Shown piece by piece: positions 18,196 through 24,305 of a stretch of DNA of 31,290 nucleotides. Made by a program: the position numbers and the translations under genes. Positions within the stretch are counted from its first letter, which is position 1. The number at the start of each line of letters is the position of its first letter. The stretch is from SZUA-254 sp964596065 (lineage in GTDB: Bacteria; Bacteroidota; Ignavibacteria; UBA10030; SZUA-254). A model generated the notes under the pieces. It was not told where the DNA came from, made no database searches, and saw only the letters and a program-made list of their open reading frames with translations. The stretch lies in contig CAZQSM010000021.1 in NCBI GenBank assembly GCA_964596065.1, forward strand, positions 1-31,290. Reading direction: 5' to 3'.

Positions 18196-19753
18196 TGCCA
18201 CACATCCTGATCGTCGACGACGAAAAAAGCATCCGGGACTCGGTCCGGATGATCCTCGAAGCTGAAGGCTACGACACCTCCTGCGCTGAAAACGGGCAGT
18301 CGGGGATCGACCTGTTCCGCGCAGGGGGGTTCGACGCCGTCCTCCTCGACATCAAGATGCCGCCGGGAAAGGACGGGATGGAGGTCCTCTCCGAGCTCCG
18401 GCAGCTCGACCGGGAGGTCCCGGTGGTGATGGTCTCGGGCCACGGGACGTTCGACACCGCGGTCGAGGCGACCAGGCTCGGCGCGTTCGACTACCTGCCG
18501 AAGCCGCTCGACCGGGACAAACTGCTCGTGGTCCTGCGCAACGCCGTCGAGCGGGTGCGGCTCAGGTCCGAGCTCCTCGCGCTGAAGCCGAAGTACCGGA
18601 TCCTCGGTGCGAGCGAAGCGCTCGCGAAGGTGCTCGCGGTCGTCCGCCAGGTGGCCCACGCCGAGACGAGGGTCCTGATCACCGGGGAGAGCGGGTCGGG
18701 GAAGGAGCTGATCGCCCGCGAGATCCACCGGCTGAGCCGGCGCGCGGAGAAGCCGTTCGTCGAGGTGAACTGCGCGGCGATCCCCGCGGACCTGATCGAA
18801 TCGGAGCTCTTCGGGCACGAGAAGGGCTCGTTCACCGGGGCCACCGCGCAGCGGATCGGAAAATTCGAGGCNNNNNNNNNNNNNNNNNNNNNNNNNNNNN
18901 NNNNNNNNNNNNNNNNNNNNNNNNNNNNNNNNNNNNNNNNNNNNNNNNNNNNNNNNNNNNNNNNNNNNNNNACGAGAAGGGCTCGTTCACCGGGGCCACC
19001 GCGCAGCGGATCGGAAAATTCGAGGCGGCGGACGGCGGCACCATCTTCCTCGACGAGGTGGGCGACATGAGCCCGGCCGCGCAGGCGAAAGTGCTCCGCG
19101 CGCTCGAGGGGAACGCGATCGAGCGGGTGGGGGGGAACAAACAGATCAGCGTCGACGTGCGCGTCATCGCCGCCACCAACAAGGACCTGCAGGCCGCCAT
19201 CGCCGACGGCGCCTTCCGCGAGGACCTCTTTCACCGGCTGAACGTCATTCCGATCCACGTGCCGCCCCTGCGCGAGCGCAGGGAGGACATCCCCCTGCTC
19301 GCGGCGGCGTTCGTGGACGAGGTCTGCGCGATCAACGGGTTCGCGCCGAAGCGGCTTTCGGCCGGAGCGGCGGCGGAACTCGGGGGGATGCCCTGGAGCG
19401 GCAACGTACGCGAGCTGAGGAACTTCGTCGAACGGCTGGTGATTCTCACGCCGGGGAAGGTCATCGAAACCGCGGGCATTGCGGGAACGGGCGGGTCGGG
19501 CGTCGGCGCAGGGGCGAGCGGAACGGGCGTATCGCGGGGATCGGGCGGCGGCGCGGGCGGCGTCGACAACCTCATCGCCGGGTCGAAGTCGCTCCAGGAG
19601 TTCAAGGACCGGTCGGAGGCCGCCTTCATCGGGTATCAGCTGGAGAAATTCGGCTGGAACGTGTCGAAGACCGCCGACGCGCTCGGGATGGAGCGGAGCC
19701 ACCTTTACACGAAGATCAAGAAGTACGGCCTCGAGAGGAAAAAAGAGGGCTAG
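18195..19753 (+). CDS. NtrC-family sigma-54 response regulator, split by a false assembly gap
   Basis: A sigma-54-dependent response regulator. Domains: receiver (about 1-120; Asp8/Asp9, phosphoacceptor Asp52, Lys103), AAA+ domain with Walker A GESGSGKE (164-171), the sigma-54 loop GSFTGA (211-216), Walker B TIFLDEVGD, and a Fis-type helix-turn-helix at the end (NVSKTADALGMERSHLYTKIKKYGL). A Gly/Ser-rich linker of about 30 residues separates the AAA+ and DNA-binding domains. The 100 N at 18872-18971 lie between two identical 55-base stretches. Joining them once gives a single open frame of 468 codons (467 residues), the normal family length, so the gene is intact. It ends the acyl-CoA operon, which it may regulate. 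It converges on rlmB 54 bases downstream. Confidence 0.93.
18817..19026 (+). other. False gap: identical 55-base contig ends around 100 N
   Basis: Bases 18817-18871 and 18972-19026 are identical over 55 bases, with N from 18872 to 18971 between them. This is what two de Bruijn-graph contigs sharing one k-mer look like after scaffolding. Collapsing the copies keeps the reading frame across the join (677 plus 727 bases is 1404, divisible by 3). Confidence 0.95.
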
Positions 19754-19807
19754 GGCGGACGGACCCGCCGGAGATCGGGATCAGACCGGTCAGACCGCGG
19801 GCGCCGG

Positions 19808-20638
19808 CTAGACCACCGGCATCGCCGCGTGCTTCTTCTTCCGCTGCCGCACCACCTCGTACATCAGGAGCGCGCCGGCCACCGACGCGTTGAGCGACTC
19901 CACCTTCCCGTAGAGCGGTATCGTCACCAGGAAGTCGCACTTCTCGCGCACCAGCTGCCGGATCCCCTTCCCCTCGTTCCCGATGACGACCGCGGTCGCG
20001 GTGTCGTACTCCACCTCGGTGTAGTCCCGGTCGGCGGCGGTGTCGGTCCCGACGACCCAGAGCCCCTTCTGTTTCAGGTCGTCGATGGTGTTCGCGATGT
20101 TGACGACCTTGGCCACGGGCATGTGCTCGCTCGCCCCGGCCGAGGTCTTGGCGACCGTCTGGTTGACGCTCGCCGCGTGGTGCTTCGGGATGACCACGCC
20201 GTGGAAGCCCGCGCACTCCGCCGTGCGGATGAGGGCGCCCAGGTTCTGCGGGTCCTCGATTTCGTCGAGGATCAGGATGGTGGCGGGCTCACCCCGGCGT
20301 TCGGCGACCTCCAGGATGTCCTCCACCTCCACGTACTCCTTGGTCCCGACGATGGCCACCACGCCCTGCGTGGTCGTGTCGCTCACCAGCTCCCGGAATT
20401 TCTGCTTCCCCACCTCGACGAACGGCACCCTGCGCCGTTTGGCGAGGTCCCTGATTTTCTCGATCACGATCCCCTTGATGCCCGCCAGGACCACGACTTT
20501 CTCGATGATGGTCTCGGCCTTGAGGGCCTCCATGACCGGGTTGCGGCCGGCGATGATGTTGGCGGACGGCTTCCTGTCGTTCACGGCGCGCAGCGGCGAC
20601 GGGCGGGAGTCGATGTCGTCCCTTGCTTCGTCATACAT
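19808..20638 (-). CDS. rlmB: TrmH/SpoU-family 23S rRNA (Gm2251) 2'-O-methyltransferase
   Basis: A 276-residue SPOUT methyltransferase. After a short variable N-terminus come the substrate-binding domain (IIAGRNPVMEALKA, RRVPFVEVGKQKF) and the knotted catalytic domain. The three SpoU motifs are visible: LDEIEDPQNLGALIRTAECA, VIGNEGKGI, and IPLYGKVESLNASVAGALLM. The family 2'-O-methylates guanosine in the peptidyl-transferase P loop of 23S rRNA using S-adenosylmethionine. The C-terminus is basic (RQRKKKH). Length and motif order fit RlmB rather than tRNA methylase TrmH. Last gene of the minus-strand operon that begins at 24136; a 54-base gap with only a weak GGCGG/CCGCC hairpin separates it from the convergent NtrC-like gene. 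Confidence 0.93.
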   Translation of the reverse strand: MYDEARDDIDSRPSPLRAVNDRKPSANIIAGRNPVMEALKAETIIEKVVVLAGIKGIVIEKIRDLAKRRRVPFVEVGKQKFRELVSDTTTQGVVAIVGTKEYVEVEDILEVAERRGEPATILILDEIEDPQNLGALIRTAECAGFHGVVIPKHHAASVNQTVAKTSAGASEHMPVAKVVNIANTIDDLKQKGLWVVGTDTAADRDYTEVEYDTATAVVIGNEGKGIRQLVREKCDFLVTIPLYGKVESLNASVAGALLMYEVVRQRKKKHAAMPVV

Positions 20639-20645
20639 TGGCGTC

Positions 20646-20813
20646 TCACTGTTGTTTGGATTTTTTTTCGATGAGGCGGCCGGCGAAGAACACGACGACG
20701 CCCCCGATAAAGGTGTAGTACTCGAACGCGATGTTGCCGTAGATGCCCTGGACCAGGCCGATCGCCAGCGACGCGATGCCGACCGCCTGCAGGGCCTTCG
20801 CCAGGACTCTCAT
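20646..20813 (-). CDS. Small hydrophobic membrane protein (55 residues)
   Basis: A short open frame filling the gap between the glutaredoxin-like gene (ends 20821) and rlmB (starts 20638), with only 7 bases on either side. It reads MRVLAKALQAVGIASLAIGL, then a loop with YGNIAFEYYTF, then a second hydrophobic segment (GGVVVFFAGRLI) and a basic tail EKKSKQQ. Two transmembrane helices in a hairpin are likely, with both ends positively charged and so probably cytoplasmic. Function unknown. The tight packing in an operon, the sensible start and the charged tail make it a credible gene despite its size. Confidence 0.78.
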   Translation of the reverse strand: MRVLAKALQAVGIASLAIGLVQGIYGNIAFEYYTFIGGVVVFFAGRLIEKKSKQQ

Positions 20814-20820
20814 GGATACG

Positions 20821-21078
20821 TCAACGGGAGGCGTTTGATTCAGATGCGTTCAGGCGCGCGGTGAGCGCCGCCCGGTCGACGCGGTGCCTGCAGACCTCTT
20901 GATCGTCAACCCTGATCACGGGGATATCGTTCCCGTATCGCGGGGCCAGGTCGGGCCGGTCTTCGAGATAGGTAAGTTTCACTGTAAAATGGAGGGTTTC
21001 CCCCATCAGGTCGAGTTCACCCAGCGCGAGGTCGCAGAGGTGACATCCGTGTTTTGTAATGACTTCGACGGTTTTCAA
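20821..21078 (-). CDS. Glutaredoxin-like thiol-disulfide protein
   Basis: An 85-residue thioredoxin-fold protein. The redox motif is CHLC (Cys12 and Cys15) after a first strand EVITKHG. The cis-proline is in NDIPVIRVDD, and the length fits the DUF836/glutaredoxin-like group. No signal peptide, so it is cytosolic. It likely reduces or isomerises a protein thiol, partner unknown. The start codon is TTG at 21078, overlapping the lgt stop (TTGA); the next Met is residue 25, beyond the active site, so TTG must be used. Placed directly after lgt. Confidence 0.85.
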   Translation of the reverse strand: MKTVEVITKHGCHLCDLALGELDLMGETLHFTVKLTYLEDRPDLAPRYGNDIPVIRVDDQEVCRHRVDRAALTARLNASESNASR

Positions 21079-21905
21079 CGCTTTCCGGCGTCCGGCCCTG
21101 CCGCGGATCCCGACAGTTTGGCGTATCCGATGATGCCGGCGGTAACCATCAGCGCCGCGATCAGTTGCGCCTCTGAAAGCCCGAAAAGGACGCGGGGGTT
21201 CAATCTTAGAAATTCCACGAAAAATCGTGACGCTCCAGACCAGATGAGATAGAACATGAAGATCATTCCGGCGGGGCGCGGCGATTTGACCATGCGCATC
21301 AGCAGGAAAAATCCCGTCAGCCCCAGGAGAAACTCATAGATGGGAGTCGGATGGAGCGCGATCGTGTCGGGTACCACGCCATCGACGCCGTACTGCCGGA
21401 CAACCTCGGGAAACCCGCTGAAGGCGATCGACGGGGGATAGGTGCCGTTCGAGTAGACGGCGCCCCAGGGGAGGTCGGTCGGCATCCCGTAGTCGCCGTC
21501 GCCGGCGAGGTGGCAGCCGATGCGCGCGACGCCGTAGCCGAGCAGGAGCGCCGGCGCCGCGGCGTCGCAGATCGGCGCGAACGAGAGCTTCCGTTTCCGG
21601 GCGTAGAGCCAGATCGCAAGCGTGGCGAGGAAAAAACCGCCGTAAAACGTGAGCCCGCCGGGCGACCAGAGGATGCCGGGGCTCCGGAGGAAGAGCGCCC
21701 AGTTCTCGATCACGTAGAGGAGCTTCGACCCAGCCACGCCGAAGACGATCGCCAGCAGGGTGATCGAGTTGCCCAGCCCGGCGTCCATCCCGCGGCGGCG
21801 GAGCTCCCTCCCGAGGACGCCGCTCGCGATGATGAAGCCGATGCCGAGCATCAGCCCGTAGCTGTAGACGGTGAAGGGTCCGATCTTGAAGAGTTCAGGA
21901 TGCAT
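21075..21905 (-). CDS. lgt: Prolipoprotein diacylglyceryl transferase
   Basis: A 276-residue integral membrane enzyme that moves diacylglycerol from phosphatidylglycerol to the lipobox cysteine of prolipoproteins, the first step of lipoprotein maturation. About seven transmembrane segments are visible, starting with VYSYGLMLGIGFIIASGVL. Key motifs are GGLTFYGGF (the position of the E. coli His103 region, with Tyr), the Lgt signature region GYGVARIGCHLAGDGDYG, LHPTPIYE and SRFFVEFLR. The GCHLAGDGDYG form differs from the proteobacterial GNFINGE form and resembles what is usual in Bacteroidota. It starts 9 bases after the unknown gene at 21915 and overlaps the glutaredoxin-like gene. Confidence 0.94.
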   Translation of the reverse strand: MHPELFKIGPFTVYSYGLMLGIGFIIASGVLGRELRRRGMDAGLGNSITLLAIVFGVAGSKLLYVIENWALFLRSPGILWSPGGLTFYGGFFLATLAIWLYARKRKLSFAPICDAAAPALLLGYGVARIGCHLAGDGDYGMPTDLPWGAVYSNGTYPPSIAFSGFPEVVRQYGVDGVVPDTIALHPTPIYEFLLGLTGFFLLMRMVKSPRPAGMIFMFYLIWSGASRFFVEFLRLNPRVLFGLSEAQLIAALMVTAGIIGYAKLSGSAAGPDAGKR

Positions 21906-21914
21906 GCGGCGCGG

Positions 21915-22325
21915 TTACCAGTCTTCGAGGCGAGTGACGATTTCCGAGAATCGTTTTTCCGGCATCTTTTCCACCGTCACGGCCGTCCGGGAGACCAGGA
22001 CGCCGTAGGTGTCGAACAGTTTGCCGTGTTTCGAGACGACGATGTCGTAGCTGCCGTCGATGTCCTTCCGTTCGAGCCGGAACTCGGCCGGGCCCATCGC
22101 CGGCAGGGTCAGCTCGGGAGCGCTCAGCCCCTGGATCAGGAGGGTCAGCGTGCGTCCCTCGAGCGCCGGCTGGACCACGAGGTCGTACCGGAACGCCGTG
22201 AACTCGATGACGGTCCGCAGGCCGATGAGCGTCACCCGCTCGCCGGTGCGGGGGTTGATGTGGGGGGTCACCAGGAGGACGTACTCCGGACCCGTCGCGG
22301 GCTCCTCGCGCTTTCCGCGTTTCAC
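21915..22325 (-). CDS. Conserved-looking protein of unknown function
   Basis: A 136-residue protein I do not recognise. The start is a GTG at 22325 overlapping the hisS stop (GTGA). Reading further upstream would run through hisS in another frame and give Arg/Gly-rich nonsense, so that longer version is rejected. The sequence is mostly beta-strand-like and charged: EYVLLVTPHINPRTGERV, then TVIEFTAFRYDLVV, then RLERKDIDGSYDIVVSKHGKLF and a C-terminal acidic helix (EKRFSEIVTRLEDW). No signal peptide or membrane segment. Position between hisS and lgt suggests co-expression only. Confidence 0.75.
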   Translation of the reverse strand: MKRGKREEPATGPEYVLLVTPHINPRTGERVTLIGLRTVIEFTAFRYDLVVQPALEGRTLTLLIQGLSAPELTLPAMGPAEFRLERKDIDGSYDIVVSKHGKLFDTYGVLVSRTAVTVEKMPEKRFSEIVTRLEDW

Positions 22326-23590
22326 GATCGGTCCGCGCCGCCCCGGATCGCCGCCGCCAGCGCGTCGAGCGCGACCGGGGTCTGCGTTCCGGTCGCCATC
22401 TCCTTCAACGTCCCTTTCGCGCCCGCGACCTCGTCGCGGCCCACCACGATCACGTAGCGCGCCTGCTGGCGGTCCGCCTCGCGCATCTGCGACTTGAGGC
22501 TCCGCCCGAGGAAATCCGTTTCGACGGCGATCCCCGCGTCGCGCAGTTTCACGAGGTTCGCGAACGCCCACTTCCGCCCGTCGTCGTCGGCCGCGGCGAT
22601 GAAGAGCGCGGGCGACGGGATGGGTCCGGGCGTCGTCGACTGTTTTTCCCGCACCATCAGCAGGCGTTCCATTCCCGCCGCGAAACCGACCGCCGGGGTT
22701 TTCTTCCCGCCGAGCTGTTCGGTGAGCAGGTCGTACCGGCCGCCGCCCGCGAGGGCGTCCTGCGAACCGAGGTCGGCGCTGGTGATCTCGAACGCCGTCC
22801 TGGTGTAATAGTCGAGACCGCGGACGATCGTGCCGTCAACGACGGCGTCCACTCCGAACAGGGGCAGGGTCTCCCGCAGCCCCGTGAAGTGCGCGTGGCA
22901 CTCGCCGCAGAGATGGTCCTTCATCAGGGGCGCTCCGGCCGCGAGCTGCCGGTCCGTTTCGTTTTTTGAATCGAGGATGCGCAGGGGGTTGGCCTCGAAC
23001 CTGGCCCGGCTCTCCTCCGAGAGGGAGGGAAGCTTCGGTCGGAAGAACTCCCGGAGCTTCTCCCTGTAGGCGGGGCGGCATTGTTCGCAACCCACGGAAT
23101 TGATCCGGACGCGGTACCCGGTCACGCCCGACTCCCTGAGGACCGACGCCGCGAGCGCGATGATCTCCGCGTCGATTTCGAACGACGCGCCGCCGATCGC
23201 CTCCGCGCCGTACTGGTGGAACTGCCGCAGGCGCCCGGCCTGCGGGCGCTCCTGCCGGAACATCGGGCTGAGGTAATAGACCTTGACGAGGGGGGCGTTT
23301 TCGCCCATGTTGTTCTGGATGTAGGCGCGCACCACGCCGGCGGTCATCTCCGGCTTGAGCGTGAGGCTCGTCCCGGAGCGGTCCTCGAACGTGTACATCT
23401 CCTTGCCGACGATGTCGGTGAGTTCGCCGATGCTCCGCGCGAACAGGGAGGTTTCCTCGAAGACGGGGGTGCGGATTTCGCGGTAGTTGAAGCGCCGCAT
23501 CACCTCGCGGACGCCCTCCTCGGCCTTCTGCCAGAGATGGCTCTCCGGGGGGAGGATGTCGCGCGTGCCTTTGACGGACTTGAATTTCAC
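22322..23590 (-). CDS. hisS: Histidyl-tRNA synthetase
   Basis: A 422-residue class II aminoacyl-tRNA synthetase that charges tRNA-His. The N-terminus KFKSVKGTRDILPPE is typical. Histidine/ATP-site motifs are LTLKPEMTAGVVRAYIQN, FRQERPQAGRLRQFHQYGAE (motif 2), the HisA motif RGLDYYTRTAFE, and GGGRYDLLTEQLGG followed by GFAAGMERLL (motif 3). The C-terminal anticodon-binding domain starts near residue 320 (PSPALFIAAADDDG). The start codon is GTG at 23590 and has no strong Shine-Dalgarno sequence. It lies 75 bases after the EIIA gene and overlaps the next gene by 4 bases. Confidence 0.96.
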   Translation of the reverse strand: MKFKSVKGTRDILPPESHLWQKAEEGVREVMRRFNYREIRTPVFEETSLFARSIGELTDIVGKEMYTFEDRSGTSLTLKPEMTAGVVRAYIQNNMGENAPLVKVYYLSPMFRQERPQAGRLRQFHQYGAEAIGGASFEIDAEIIALAASVLRESGVTGYRVRINSVGCEQCRPAYREKLREFFRPKLPSLSEESRARFEANPLRILDSKNETDRQLAAGAPLMKDHLCGECHAHFTGLRETLPLFGVDAVVDGTIVRGLDYYTRTAFEITSADLGSQDALAGGGRYDLLTEQLGGKKTPAVGFAAGMERLLMVREKQSTTPGPIPSPALFIAAADDDGRKWAFANLVKLRDAGIAVETDFLGRSLKSQMREADRQQARYVIVVGRDEVAGAKGTLKEMATGTQTPVALDALAAAIRGGADRS

Positions 23591-23665
23591 GGTCAGGTCG
23601 GGGTGGTCCGGTGGTTTCGCGCGATTCGCGCGGGCGTCGGGAACGGGGCCGTTCGGGCCACTGCG

Positions 23666-24136
23666 TCACATATCGGCGTAGGTCGCCTCTTCCTGCTTGA
23701 AGGCTTCCATCACCTGGGCGGGGGTCTGTTTCTCCATCAGGCGGTTCCGGAACTCCTCCTTGTGCATCAGCCGCGAGATGCGGCTCAGGAGCTTGATGTG
23801 GGGGCCGACGAGGTTGTCCCGGCCGACGAGCAGGAACACCAGGCGGACCGGCTGGTCGTCGAGCGCCTCGTAATCGATCGGGGTCGTGGTGATGCCGAAG
23901 GCGGCCACGATTTCGCTCACCGCGTCGGTCTTGCAGTGGGGGATCGCAAAGCCGTTCCCCACCCCGGTGGACATCTTCTTTTCGCGCTCGAAGATGGCCG
24001 CGCGCATCCTGTCGAGGTCGAGCACTTTCGGTGATGTGCCGGCGAGGTTGACCAGGGCGTTGATGACGTCGTCCTTGGTGTTGCCGTCGAGGCCCGTGAT
24101 GACCAGGCCCTCGTTGAGTATGTCGCTGATTTTCAT
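23666..24136 (-). CDS. PTS EIIA (fructose/nitrogen-type) domain protein
   Basis: A 156-residue single-domain EIIA protein of the fructose/mannitol and PtsN class. The phosphorylated histidine is His67 in TGVGNGFAIPHCK, the standard VAIPH-type site. Other family marks are EREKKMSTGVG and FLLVGRDNLVGPHIKLLSRISRL. No membrane or sugar-transport components are nearby, so a regulatory role like PtsN (phosphorylated by EI and HPr or homologues) is more likely than transport. First gene of the minus-strand operon, with a clear promoter at 24206-24236 and a leader of about 60 bases. A GAGGAG lies 12 bases before the ATG, rather far for a ribosome site. Confidence 0.88.
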   Translation of the reverse strand: MKISDILNEGLVITGLDGNTKDDVINALVNLAGTSPKVLDLDRMRAAIFEREKKMSTGVGNGFAIPHCKTDAVSEIVAAFGITTTPIDYEALDDQPVRLVFLLVGRDNLVGPHIKLLSRISRLMHKEEFRNRLMEKQTPAQVMEAFKQEEATYADM

Positions 24137-24205
24137 AGGTTAAGGGCACTCCTCGCAACGACCGGATCCGGCGACCGGGGCCAGAGGTTGGATAAATACG
24201 AGTTG

Positions 24206-24236
24206 AAAAGGTAAGGAAAAAAAACGGGGACTGCAA
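24206..24236 (-). promoter_or_regulatory. Promoter of the EIIA-hisS-lgt-rlmB operon
   Basis: On the minus strand, TTG (24236-24234), 20 bases, TACCTTTT (24213-24206), a near-perfect TAnnTTTG. The spacer contains a run of eight T. Predicted start near 24199, about 62 bases before the ATG at 24136. Confidence 0.72.
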
Positions 24237-24305
24237 CTGTCACGTCGGTATGCGGCGAGGCCGATGCAGACCCCGGGTCCAACGGGAGCCGGCGTAATCG
24301 AACGG

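Noticed and set aside
18817..19026. A 55-base direct repeat inside the NtrC-like gene
   Set aside because: The copies abut a 100-N run and collapse to one intact frame, so this is an assembly artefact rather than a repeat.
19754..19807. Bidirectional terminator between the convergent NtrC-like gene and rlmB
   Set aside because: Only a 5-base-pair GGCGG/CCGCC stem is visible, without a T-run on either strand, so it is too weak to call.
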